A DNA stretch of 64,000 nt. Origin: a virus. The stretch is from positions 1-64,000 of the IMG/VR virus record IMGVR_UViG_3300035698_027665, one strand, 5' to 3'. Both the position numbers and the translations under genes were made by a program. Of this stretch, positions 29,800-37,752 are shown piece after piece (the first letter of the stretch is position 1; each line of letters opens with the position of its first letter). The notes beneath the pieces were generated by a model. The model saw only the letters and a program-made list of their open reading frames with translations, had not been told where the DNA came from and did not search any database.

Positions 29800-32334
29800 A
29801 TGAAATTTCATAGTTTTATTATCAATAAGAAATTTGGACATTCTTTAAATTTAATTAAAGAAGAAAGCCAAATGCCTTTTGGAAAATACAAAGGGAAGCT
29901 TATTTCTCAAATTCCATCTGGATATCTTAATTGGGCTGTAGATACTGTAGATAGCAGAATCCTACCGGATGTTTTAAAACAAGAAATCATTGCTCTTATT
30001 AGACAAAACAAAAATATTCCTAGTGTCCCTAACGCAAACACAAACACAAATACAAATACAAATACAAATACAAACACAATAAACATTTTAAACAAAAAAG
30101 GGAGATGGATAGGCGTAAAAATAATAAGCAATCCTCCTTTAAATTTTCAAGTTGGGGACGTTTTAACTATCGAAATGAACGGTGAAGGCGATTGGTTTGC
30201 GGTGAGAGAAGATAAAAAAACTGCAATCTTATCAAAAAACATGATTTCCTCTATTGTTCAAAGTCTAAAAACAGATGATGGGAAAAGCATTCAAGGGGCC
30301 ACCCCATTAGAAGTATTTAATATTATAAAGACTTTAAAGCCTTTAAAGAAAAACAAAAAAGATAGTCCGTTAATCCCATCTGAATTGATGAGTGATGAAC
30401 AAAAAGCTATTGAATCCAAATTTGAAAAAATAATTAATGGACAACAAGATCACATTGTAATTAACGCCTTAGCAGGCACAGGCAAAACAACAGTTTTGAA
30501 ACATTTAGCTTGGAAGTTCGGCAAGCCGGGCCAAAAGTGGTTGTATTTAGTTTTCAATAAAGCAAACGAAGTGGAAGCAGTAGAAAAATTTCCAAGTTTC
30601 GTAACAGTAAAAACAACTAATAGTTTTTTAGGAGATGTTTTAAAAGCTAAAAGCAATATAACGAAAATTCCTCAAACTGATAGGTTGATAGGAATAGCGA
30701 ACCAAGACAATGGCAGCAAAAATATTGAAAAGATAAGATTATTGGCAGATAGCACAGAGTTCCAAGCAATAGAAAACACGTTGTTGAATTTATCAAATGT
30801 ACATAACGAAACAGATTCTATAGGGAAGACTACAGGAAGGCTTATCAAAGCAATTAGATATTCTTTTAAAGAACAAGCTTTAAAATTAGCAAATTTAGCT
30901 AAATCATATGCAGTCGATCCAGAAGGAGATTTAGAAAAAGAATTTAAAATCATTATGGATAAATACGATTTTGACTACGATTTATCTGACATCAAAGAAA
31001 GAATTCAAAAATACGACTCTAGTTTTGGGGCTGCTGTAATTGATCGCTTGCAAGAAGTTTTAGGATATGATTTTATGACGGCTAATTTTGAAAAACAAAT
31101 TATTAAAGCCTCTGAATGGATGATTAGAAAAAGCGTTCCCAATGCAACAAAACAAAAATACAAGTCGGGTAAGAACGAATATGATTTAGGAAAAATGAGA
31201 GATTTCAATGACGATTTGTGGTTCGCCGCAACGATGGCCAACAAAATTGATTGGCCTAAATACGATGTCGTTCTGGCTGACGAAGTGCAAGATTTCAACG
31301 TATCACAAAAAATTATGGTTCTGAAATTGCACGATGCTGGTAGCAAAATAGTTGCTGTAGGTGACCCCAATCAGTCGATATACAGATTTAGAGGGGCTGA
31401 TGGAGAATCGTTTGATAATCTGGCAACTTTATTAAAAAAGGTTTCCCAATCAGATGAAAACGTTGAGTATTCTTTAACTAAAAACTTTAGATCGAAAAAG
31501 GCTATTATAGATTTCGCCAATGAAGAAACACATGTAAAGAATTTAATTCATGGTAGAACATCTGATGATGGAGATGATGGGATTGCAACCAAATTTAAAG
31601 TCGACTACAATCAGGCGTTTGAGGTTCTTAACCAAGAAGGAAATTCTAGAAAAAACACCGCCTTTATCGCCAGAACAAATGAGCCGTTAGTGCATGCTGC
31701 TTTAAAACTTTTGTCAAATAACATCCCTTTTGTTATTGTTGGAAAAGATATAGCTAAAGACTTGAAGAATCACATTGCTTATATGATTAGATTAAATAGA
31801 CTGCATGACAATGATCGTGTTGGAGATTTACATCAAGCATTGTTTGATTTTCAAGAAAAAGAAAAGGAACAACATGAATCTAAATCCACAAAAAAATCTT
31901 ATTTAGAAGAAGTTAATGAGGTAACAGAGGCGTTGTCATCTGCGATTGATAATTTTAGTAACAGTGAAAGAAATACATATGACTCTCCCACGAATAATGA
32001 TGAAACAATTGGTGAATTTAAAAAATGGATAGAAAATAGATTGGGGGGATTAAATGTTGGCGAGCGTGTATCCGATACGAAAAAATATCAAAAGAAATTA
32101 GAAGAAGAAAATCCAGTAGTTTTGACGACAGCCCATCGTTCTAAAGGATTGGAATTTGAGAGGGTGTATGTGTTGAGGTACGACGGGTATCCTAATAAAA
32201 AAGCTACAAGAGAAGAAGACTTGAAGCAAGAAGAAAATGCGAAATATGTCACAATAACAAGAGCAATGGATGAACTGCATATTTTAGATTTGAAAGACCA
32301 ACCGGGCTACAAAAAACCCAATTCAAGCGAATAA
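29800..32334 (+). CDS. UvrD/Rep-family SF1 helicase with DUF3820 domain
   Basis: 844 aa from ATG 29800. The N-terminus MKFHSFIINKK is CTS-like; then a DUF3820-type segment MPFGKYKGKLISQIPSGYLNW (about residues 26-46) and a linker of seven Asn-Thr repeats. The helicase core has motif I NALAGTGKTT (about 220), II DEVQD (about 493), III GDPNQSIYRFRGAD, IV NFRSKKAI, V TTAHRSKGLEFE and VI VTITRAMDELH. It is a 3'-5' DNA helicase by family. Fusion with DUF3820 and a packaging-like leader is unusual. Confidence 0.9.
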   Translation: MKFHSFIINKKFGHSLNLIKEESQMPFGKYKGKLISQIPSGYLNWAVDTVDSRILPDVLKQEIIALIRQNKNIPSVPNANTNTNTNTNTNTNTINILNKKGRWIGVKIISNPPLNFQVGDVLTIEMNGEGDWFAVREDKKTAILSKNMISSIVQSLKTDDGKSIQGATPLEVFNIIKTLKPLKKNKKDSPLIPSELMSDEQKAIESKFEKIINGQQDHIVINALAGTGKTTVLKHLAWKFGKPGQKWLYLVFNKANEVEAVEKFPSFVTVKTTNSFLGDVLKAKSNITKIPQTDRLIGIANQDNGSKNIEKIRLLADSTEFQAIENTLLNLSNVHNETDSIGKTTGRLIKAIRYSFKEQALKLANLAKSYAVDPEGDLEKEFKIIMDKYDFDYDLSDIKERIQKYDSSFGAAVIDRLQEVLGYDFMTANFEKQIIKASEWMIRKSVPNATKQKYKSGKNEYDLGKMRDFNDDLWFAATMANKIDWPKYDVVLADEVQDFNVSQKIMVLKLHDAGSKIVAVGDPNQSIYRFRGADGESFDNLATLLKKVSQSDENVEYSLTKNFRSKKAIIDFANEETHVKNLIHGRTSDDGDDGIATKFKVDYNQAFEVLNQEGNSRKNTAFIARTNEPLVHAALKLLSNNIPFVIVGKDIAKDLKNHIAYMIRLNRLHDNDRVGDLHQALFDFQEKEKEQHESKSTKKSYLEEVNEVTEALSSAIDNFSNSERNTYDSPTNNDETIGEFKKWIENRLGGLNVGERVSDTKKYQKKLEEENPVVLTTAHRSKGLEFERVYVLRYDGYPNKKATREEDLKQEENAKYVTITRAMDELHILDLKDQPGYKKPNSSE
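30037..30078 (+). repeat. Hexanucleotide microsatellite inside the helicase gene
   Basis: Seven tandem AAC/AAT-ACA units encode (Asn-Thr)7. Because the unit is 6 nt, slippage changes linker length without shifting the frame. Confidence 0.9.
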
Positions 32335-32339
32335 ATCGC

Positions 32340-32367
32340 TTTACAAAACGCACAGAAGCCCTATACT
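32340..32367 (+). promoter_or_regulatory. Sigma70 promoter before 32476
   Basis: TTTACA (32340-32345), 16-nt spacer, TATACT (32362-32367). It is followed by about 100 nt of untranslated leader before ATG 32476 with no recognised structure. Confidence 0.7.
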
Positions 32368-32475
32368 TAACAAGCAAGATGTTTAACAAACAACAGCAAA
32401 ATTGAATAGTATGGGCATAACGTCTCAATTTAAAACACGAATCAGACCTGCATACTCCGAAATGATGGGCAATAT

Positions 32476-32742
32476 ATGAATACAAAAGTTAAAATTTTAA
32501 TTTATATTTTAGTGGTTTTTACATTTATATCAATGGCTATTTTAATTGAGCCATTAAACACTAATGAAATGACAAATAACGCATTGCAAGCCGTAAATGG
32601 GACATCGAACCAATTTATAGAGCAACAAACATATCGTGAAACAAGCGTGCTTATCAAAACGTGGTTTATGCCAATTGTATTGATTGTAATTGGCATATTT
32701 TTATTCAAAAAAGAATTTGTTAAATTCTTTAAAACTCTTTAA
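32476..32742 (+). CDS. Small two-pass membrane protein
   Basis: 88 aa with two hydrophobic helices (ILIYILVVFTFISMAILI, about residues 7-24, and WFMPIVLIVIGIFLF, about 63-77) connected by an approximately 38-residue loop rich in Asn and Thr. Basic residues lie at both ends, so both termini are probably cytoplasmic and the loop periplasmic. It is 13 nt upstream of the SPFH lipoprotein gene and likely works with it at the membrane. Confidence 0.6.
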   Translation: MNTKVKILIYILVVFTFISMAILIEPLNTNEMTNNALQAVNGTSNQFIEQQTYRETSVLIKTWFMPIVLIVIGIFLFKKEFVKFFKTL

Positions 32743-32755
32743 AAGGAAAATGTAA

Positions 32756-33841
32756 ATGAAGCATGACATTGGAATTATTTTGGCAGTAGCAATTATGACA
32801 CTAGCTGGATGTAAGCCATATCAAGAAGAAAGATATGTAGAAGCTGGTACAAATGAAACGGTTTATGTTATTCCAATCGACGGCGATGCAGCAACACAGG
32901 TTAAGCTTGATTCAAAAGAGGCTTATGAAGAAAGACGGGTTTTAGCTCGTAGAATAACTGTGCCTACTCGCTGGAAGAAAACGGGAAGATTTTGGGCTGA
33001 TGGATATTATATTCCTACTGTAAGAGTAATACGAGTTAATAGAAGTCCTGTTACTAGAGAATGGACCGCAGATAACAACAGCGGTACTTCTAGAAACAAT
33101 CAAGCTATTTGGATCGAATCTTCTGATTCTGTTGGTTTTTCTCTAGGATTCAACTGCACTGCAATGGTTCGTGAAGAAGATGCTTCTTTGTTTCTTTACT
33201 ATTATCCCTCTGAAAAATCAGATGGAGAAAAAGGCAATGAAGACACCAATAGCCGACTAGCCGTTGTTATAGATACAGAAATCAGGGGATTGGTGCAGTC
33301 TGTTAGTTCAGAAGTAGCAGCTAGATACAATCTCGATCTTCTGCGAGAAAGAAAGAACGAGATTTTAGACGAAGTACGAAAAGCATTAATCCCTTATTTT
33401 GCAGAACGGGGCATTACCATAACAACTATTGGTATGTTCGATGGATTTTCTTATGAAAACGCCAATATTCAGAAATCTATTGATGATGTGTTCATCGCAC
33501 AGCAAGAAAAAAATAGAGAAAAAGCACTTCTCGATGCTATGGGTTCAAAAGAACAAAGATTGAAGCGAGAAGGCGAAGCAGAAGCAGAAAAATTTGCTGC
33601 TATAGCTGAAAAACGTTTGGAAACTCGTGAAAAAGAAATTGATGTTGAAGTTCAAGGAATCCTCAAGAAGAACACTGCTCTTGCAAACGCAAGTCCTATA
33701 TATGTTCAACTACGAGCTTTAGAAGTCGAACAGAACAGAGTAGAAAAATGGGATGGGAAAGCTCCGCAAATGATGATGGGGAGCAACGGTAATGGGTTTT
33801 TGCCTATGATGCAAATGCCAATGACAGTCACAAGCCCATAG
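32756..33841 (+). CDS. SPFH/Band 7 (prohibitin-like) lipoprotein
   Basis: 361 aa. The N-terminus has a signal peptide with lipobox LAGC (residues 16-19), so Cys19 would be lipidated. An SPFH-type beta domain follows, then VVIDTEIRGLVQSVSSEVAARY and a long Ala/Glu/Lys coiled coil (EKNREKALLDAMGSKEQR, GEAEAEKFAAIAEKRLE) typical of stomatin and prohibitin homologues, and a Met-rich tail. It would form membrane-anchored oligomers, here on the periplasmic side. A strong terminator follows. Possible role: membrane integrity or protease regulation during infection. Confidence 0.8.
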   Translation: MKHDIGIILAVAIMTLAGCKPYQEERYVEAGTNETVYVIPIDGDAATQVKLDSKEAYEERRVLARRITVPTRWKKTGRFWADGYYIPTVRVIRVNRSPVTREWTADNNSGTSRNNQAIWIESSDSVGFSLGFNCTAMVREEDASLFLYYYPSEKSDGEKGNEDTNSRLAVVIDTEIRGLVQSVSSEVAARYNLDLLRERKNEILDEVRKALIPYFAERGITITTIGMFDGFSYENANIQKSIDDVFIAQQEKNREKALLDAMGSKEQRLKREGEAEAEKFAAIAEKRLETREKEIDVEVQGILKKNTALANASPIYVQLRALEVEQNRVEKWDGKAPQMMMGSNGNGFLPMMQMPMTVTSP

Positions 33842-33867
33842 AGAAAAATACGAGATAAAATTTAATA

Positions 33868-33901
33868 CAAAAGCCCACGTTTTAAACGTGGGCTTTTGTA
33901 T
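33868..33901 (+). terminator. Intrinsic terminator
   Basis: AAAAGCCCACGTTT pairs with AAACGTGGGCTTTTG followed by TATTTT. Confidence 0.9.
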
Positions 33902-33925
33902 TTTAATTGCTATATTAAAATCATT

Positions 33926-34861
33926 ATGGATATATTAGTAGTTCCTACAATTAGAAAAGATTGCATTCTTAATTTTTTAAACAAATGGGAGGGAAATGGA
34001 GATTGGGATAAGATTATTATTGTAGAAGATAATCCTACTTGTACTTTTGACATTAAAGGAATAGACTTTCACTATAGTTGGGAAGACATAGAAAAGGATT
34101 TAGGAAAAGACTCTTGGATCATTTCAAAACGTGATAGTGCAATTCGAACATATGGATTTTACAAAGCTTACCAGCTAGGGGCAGACTATATTTTCAGTCT
34201 AGATGACGACTGCATGCCTTATAAAAAAGATTTTTGTAAATCACATAAAGAAAATATGCTTTTTGAAAAATGGATGAGCCTGATTCCAGATGTTAGAACA
34301 AGGGGATTGCCCTATAAAAATAAAGGGATGTTAAAATGTGTAGCTAATGTAGGTTTGTGGAGAGGAATACCAGATTTTGACGCTGTGACTTCTTTAGCAA
34401 ATGGAGTTCCAGAAAACTTTGACCCTCAATCTAAAAAACAAATTATACCAAATGGAGTTTACTTTCCTTTTTGTGGTATGAATATGGCATTTCATAAATC
34501 TATAATCCCATTAGCTTATTTTCCATTAATGGGGCAAAATCAAAAATATTCTAGATTTGATGATATTTGGTTTGGAATTATTTTAAAAAAGATATGTGAT
34601 CATTTGAGGCTAAACATTAGCTACGGACATCCAGAAATAACTCATAAAAAGGCAAGCAATATGTTTGTCAATTTGATAAAAGAGGCTTCTGGTATTTATT
34701 CAAATGAAACTTTTTGGGAAACAATAGATCAAATAAAATTAACTAAAAACAATCCTAAAGATTGTATGGCTGAAATAGGGGATGGATTGCTTCACCTTGA
34801 AGATGAATATTTATCTAATCTTGGGAAAGCTATATTGATTTGGATTTCGTTTTTTAATTGA
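33926..34861 (+). CDS. Reversibly glycosylated polypeptide / UDP-arabinopyranose mutase homologue
   Basis: 311 aa from ATG 33926. It follows the plant RGP/UAM (GT75) family along its whole length: ILVVPTIRKDCI, a RDSAIRTYGFYKAYQ segment, the DxD site FSLDDDCMP, GLWRGIPDFDAVTSL, then YFPFCGMNMAFHK, RFDDIWFG, KKICDHL and THKKASNMFVNLIKEASGI. The plant enzymes interconvert UDP-arabinopyranose and UDP-arabinofuranose and self-glycosylate at an Arg. It suggests arabinofuranose or similar sugar donors for the phage glycosyltransferases. The neighbour downstream (34876) encodes a CTS-like protein. Confidence 0.85.
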   Translation: MDILVVPTIRKDCILNFLNKWEGNGDWDKIIIVEDNPTCTFDIKGIDFHYSWEDIEKDLGKDSWIISKRDSAIRTYGFYKAYQLGADYIFSLDDDCMPYKKDFCKSHKENMLFEKWMSLIPDVRTRGLPYKNKGMLKCVANVGLWRGIPDFDAVTSLANGVPENFDPQSKKQIIPNGVYFPFCGMNMAFHKSIIPLAYFPLMGQNQKYSRFDDIWFGIILKKICDHLRLNISYGHPEITHKKASNMFVNLIKEASGIYSNETFWETIDQIKLTKNNPKDCMAEIGDGLLHLEDEYLSNLGKAILIWISFFN

Positions 34862-34875
34862 TATATAAAAATATA

Positions 34876-35199
34876 ATGAAATTTAAATTATGGTTGGAAA
34901 ACGGGCAACTAGAATTTCCTTTTGCGAAAAAGGAACCTTATGACGTTAAAACAGAACCCATGTCTACAGAAAAAACACCAACAAAAAACCTTAAACTTGT
35001 ATCAATAACCAATGATTATTCTAACCAAAAGGTGGTTAAAATAATCATTGGTCATGATACGTATGAATATTTTATACCTGCATTTGAAGGGAGAGATAGA
35101 TTGATATCTCAATTGTCTACAAATGGGGCATGGAGTGCTTTAAATAAAATAAAAAAAATAAGTTCTTTTTATTATAAAAACGGACATCCTATTGAGTGA
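34876..35199 (+). CDS. Small protein with CTS-like N-terminus
   Basis: 107 aa from ATG 34876. The N-terminus MKFKLWLENGQ resembles those at 3343, 11186 and 39836. TATAAAAA lies 4 nt before ATG and there is no Shine-Dalgarno. The C-terminal domain (residues about 40-107, VVKIIIGHDTYEYFIPAFEGRDR) is a compact alpha/beta fold without known family. Likely a virion-associated protein. Confidence 0.55.
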   Translation: MKFKLWLENGQLEFPFAKKEPYDVKTEPMSTEKTPTKNLKLVSITNDYSNQKVVKIIIGHDTYEYFIPAFEGRDRLISQLSTNGAWSALNKIKKISSFYYKNGHPIE

Positions 35200-35488
35200 T
35201 TTTCAAATTGGGTGTCACTATTCCATTGCCATATTTTGCATTGAATTCATTAGCTATTTCTTTTAGAGGCGTTGCGACAATTGCAACATGTTCTTTTTTT
35301 ATTTTGAACACATCATCATCTGAAATAGGGATTAAAGGCATCAATCCGAATTGCGGCCTTCCAGTTGCAGGATCAACATCCATGACTGGTTTAAATGCAT
35401 TTTTCATTTCGTAATAGTCATCTTTTTCTGTCAAAAAACACACTACCTGATCGCCATTGGTCAATTGTAAAACTTTAATATTATTCAT
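35189..35488 (-). CDS. Sm-like phage protein
   Basis: 99 aa. KVLQLTNGDQVVCFLTEKDDYYEMKNA fits the first strands of an LSm-type barrel (N-G-D-x-h-h at the beta1-beta2 turn). It ends EIANEFNAKYGNGIVTP, a helix typical of small cyanophage and T4-like LSm-like proteins. GGAG-type ribosome-binding sequence AAAAGGAG precedes ATG. Convergent with 34876, sharing 11 bp. RNA binding is possible but unproven. Confidence 0.6.
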   Translation of the reverse strand: MNNIKVLQLTNGDQVVCFLTEKDDYYEMKNAFKPVMDVDPATGRPQFGLMPLIPISDDDVFKIKKEHVAIVATPLKEIANEFNAKYGNGIVTPNLKITQ

Positions 35489-35557
35489 AATATTTTCTCC
35501 TTTTCAACATTATAAAAGTTATTTACTAAAAAATCAACTAAGTTTCTTTATTATTCC

Positions 35558-35812
35558 GTGAAGCAGATAATAGAAAAGGTTCTTGAAGAAAACGATGAAG
35601 CAATTTTAGCAGATGGATTTGAATCTTCTGCAATTGGAGTTGGATATCGTTGTGGACAAAAACCTGTCATCGTTTATGATTATAAAAAATGCATTGAAGA
35701 AATAATTAAAAGCAAAGGAGTTTCAAGACTTGAAGCTGTTGATTTTTTTCACTACAATGTTGTAAGATGTTGGATCGATGAAAACTCACCTATATTTTTA
35801 GAACTATGCTAA
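35558..35812 (+). CDS. Small conserved-type hypothetical protein, GTG start
   Basis: 84 aa from GTG 35558. The sequence EENDEAILADGFESSAIGVGYRCGQKP, then VYDYKKCIE and AVDFFHYNVV, follows a common pattern of short phage and bacterial proteins (N-D-E-A-h-L-A-D-G-F-E, h-Y-D-Y-x-K-C, F-x-x-N-V). Its role is unknown. No Shine-Dalgarno is evident. It overlaps the next gene by 7 bp. Confidence 0.65.
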   Translation: MKQIIEKVLEENDEAILADGFESSAIGVGYRCGQKPVIVYDYKKCIEEIIKSKGVSRLEAVDFFHYNVVRCWIDENSPIFLELC

Positions 35813-36081
35813 TACTACTTATTATTTCAAATTTATTATTGCCTTTTGCAGTGGTTTTGTATTTCGTTTATTATTCAAAAAAAGCAAAACAGAAAGATAA
35901 ATCTATTTTGCTTTTGCTTGAATCTGTATTAAAAAAAATAGACTCTAACAAGAATGAGTTATATGAAATTTCTGACACTGTATATGAAATATTAGAATTG
36001 TTAGAAGATGATGGAGATGATGGGGATGATGACGGAGAACCTATTATTCTCATTGAATCATCATTGAAATTAACAGGTTAA
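35806..36081 (+). CDS. Small membrane protein with acidic tail
   Basis: 91 aa. One N-terminal hydrophobic segment (MLILLIISNLLLPFAVVLYFVYY) followed by a basic turn, a helical region and a run of Asp and Gly (LEDDGDDGDDDGE). The topology would be N-out with the acidic tail in the cytoplasm. Function unknown; coupled to the preceding small gene. Confidence 0.55.
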   Translation: MLILLIISNLLLPFAVVLYFVYYSKKAKQKDKSILLLLESVLKKIDSNKNELYEISDTVYEILELLEDDGDDGDDDGEPIILIESSLKLTG

Positions 36082-36632
36082 ATCTCGAACCAATGTGGCA
36101 ATTGAGGTTTTATCAATTCTAAAAATTCTTTAGAAGAATCAATTCCTAATTTCAATCTGAATCTTCCTCTTTCTTTAATTATCTCTGAATCAAAATAAGC
36201 ATAATTAAAATATTTTTTAATATTTTCAGTACCTTCTTCTCCCCAAATATTTGTATTTAAAATAATATTTTTGTTTTTTAATTTTCCACAGTCTCCGTAC
36301 CAAACAGCAAACCCCACGTCTTTTAAAGAGCTAATATATTCTATATCAATTACTCTTTTTCCATTGGAATAAAAGTTTTTTCTATATTCATTAAATATAG
36401 GATAGCATAAAGAGTGCCATCTGTTTGTTTTTTCGATAGTAAAAGGCTTGTCAGAAGATAAGTTGCTTAATTCAAAAGACTTGTGTTCAAGCCACTTGCC
36501 TTTTATACATCTCATAGATAAATAAGCTGTTTTGCTTTTTTCAGACTTTATTAAAGATGAACCTCCTAATATAGTCCCTAAAATATATTGTTTTTGAAGA
36601 TCAGATATTTCTGGATTTTTATTGTGTGCCAT
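36078..36632 (-). CDS. Free-standing LAGLIDADG homing endonuclease
   Basis: 184 aa. Two LAGLIDADG-like helices are present: QYILGTILGGSSLIKSEKSK (about residues 15-34) and VGFAVWYGDCGKLKN (about 106-120), where Asp/Gly positions fit the catalytic ends of the two-motif family. Basic beta saddle segments follow each. It is not inside an intron or intein and is alone on the minus strand. A 23-bp perfect inverted repeat lies directly upstream and could be its mRNA leader, a terminator or its target. Confidence 0.75.
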   Translation of the reverse strand: MAHNKNPEISDLQKQYILGTILGGSSLIKSEKSKTAYLSMRCIKGKWLEHKSFELSNLSSDKPFTIEKTNRWHSLCYPIFNEYRKNFYSNGKRVIDIEYISSLKDVGFAVWYGDCGKLKNKNIILNTNIWGEEGTENIKKYFNYAYFDSEIIKERGRFRLKLGIDSSKEFLELIKPQLPHWFEI

Positions 36633-36634
36633 TC

Positions 36635-36681
36635 AATTATTTATGCAATTGGATAAATTTTATCCAATTGCATAAATAATT
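36635..36681. repeat. 23-bp perfect inverted repeat
   Basis: 36635-36657 is the exact reverse complement of 36659-36681, with a single T between. It is rich in A and T with a GCAATTGGATAAA core. It lies between the homing endonuclease start and the structural-type gene at 36740. Confidence 0.9.
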
Positions 36682-36739
36682 TGTTTCTAAATGTTTAGAT
36701 ATAATTGAGATCAAAACAAATTATTTAAGGAGGCATTTT

Positions 36740-37069
36740 ATGTCAGCAACAAGCGTAACAGGAAAAGGGGCAGGAGCAGCGGGGAATCTTAAAGGTCCGG
36801 GAAACGGTCGTAATCATTTCGTACCATCAGTAACTCCACATGTTGTAGCAGCCGATGAAATTGCTTTAGTAGCCGGTGCAGCTACTGTAGAAGTGCCGGG
36901 TTTATCTGGCGTGAACTATACGGTTCAAGCTCAAGATATTACTACTCCATCTAACACAGTAGCAGTTACTAAAACTAACGTATCAAGTACACTTTCTAGA
37001 TTGACTTTTGCAGGAACCGGCACTGACGTTGTTTCATACATCGTTGTGAAAATGGGCCAAGCTGGTTAA
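36740..37069 (+). CDS. Small Gly/Ala/Val-rich protein, possible head decoration protein
   Basis: 109 aa. The N-terminus is Gly-rich and basic (GKGAGAAGNLKGPGNGRNH); the rest is a beta-rich domain of Val and Thr (VEVPGLSGVNYTVQAQDI) ending VVKMGQAG. The perfect ribosome-binding site AAGGAGG and a strong terminator suggest high expression, and the compact beta domain fits an abundant virion decoration protein, but no homologue is recognised. Confidence 0.6.
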   Translation: MSATSVTGKGAGAAGNLKGPGNGRNHFVPSVTPHVVAADEIALVAGAATVEVPGLSGVNYTVQAQDITTPSNTVAVTKTNVSSTLSRLTFAGTGTDVVSYIVVKMGQAG

Positions 37070-37097
37070 TATTGTTAGACGATTCATCTTTCTAAAC

Positions 37098-37136
37098 AAC
37101 GTTCTTTGGTTGAAAAATCAAAGAACGTTTTTTATT
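37098..37136. terminator. Intrinsic terminator
   Basis: AACGTTCTTTG pairs with CAAAGAACGTT, followed by TTTTTATT. The A/T flanks also allow use by the convergent gene 37135-37749. Confidence 0.85.
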
Positions 37137-37749
37137 ATCCATTATAAGCTGGTTGTCCCATAAAGGTTTTGTTTTTGTTTCCACCGGGAGAATAAGCTGG
37201 TTGTCCCATAAAGGTGTGATTCTGATTACCTTGTTGATTCTGTTGATTCTGATTACCTTGTTGATTCTGTTGATTTTGATTACCTTGTTGATTCTGTTGA
37301 TTTTGATTACCTTGTTGATTCTGGCTTACTTGCTTGCCATATTCAATAACACTTTTCAATATGTCATCAAACACGTTTTTTAATTCTGGATCAATACTTT
37401 GAGACAATTGGCTCAATCTAGATAGAAGCTTTCCCATTTCTTCTATTTTTGCTTCTTTAGAAGGAGCGGGATTTACATTGCCATGATAATTTTTCGCAAC
37501 ATCGCCAGCAAAGTTTCGAACCCCTGCTGCTGCCTGTCCTATAGAATTCGCCAGATTTTCATTTAGCGAATTGTTGAAATTTAATATTTTAATTTTATCT
37601 TCGTTTTTTTCTGCATAAGCGATAAGATGATCAATATAATGCTCTGCCACTACTTGCGTAGAAATGTCGTTTCCCACATAGTAGGATGCGGCTTTTGTTG
37701 TTGTATTAACTTCTTTTTCTTTATTGTAAAAATCTTTAAATGTTTTCAT
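37135..37749 (-). CDS. CTS-like protein with Gln/Asn-rich tandem repeats
   Basis: 204 aa. MKTFKDFYNKE at the start is close to T4 internal-protein targeting sequences. A helical middle (residues about 20-140) precedes about four copies of a QNQQNQQGN-type repeat and two copies of TFMGQPAY. GGGAG lies 6 nt before ATG. The tandem DNA repeats (37220-37330) are a likely site of length variation. It is downstream of the exported protease gene in one operon. A packaged or virion-associated protein is favoured. Confidence 0.65.
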   Translation of the reverse strand: MKTFKDFYNKEKEVNTTTKAASYYVGNDISTQVVAEHYIDHLIAYAEKNEDKIKILNFNNSLNENLANSIGQAAAGVRNFAGDVAKNYHGNVNPAPSKEAKIEEMGKLLSRLSQLSQSIDPELKNVFDDILKSVIEYGKQVSQNQQGNQNQQNQQGNQNQQNQQGNQNQQNQQGNQNHTFMGQPAYSPGGNKNKTFMGQPAYNG

Positions 37750-37752
37750 AGT

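Noticed and set aside
29907-30131. Minus-strand 74-codon frame with Val-Phe repeats
   Set aside because: Antisense shadow of the Asn-Thr microsatellite in the helicase gene.
37220-37330. Possible CRISPR array
   Set aside because: The repeats are contiguous protein-coding tandem units without spacers; no cas genes except a lone TnpB at the edge.
37153-37383. Plus-strand frame with Leu/Ile repeats
   Set aside because: Antisense shadow of the Gln/Asn-rich repeats of the 37135-37749 protein.
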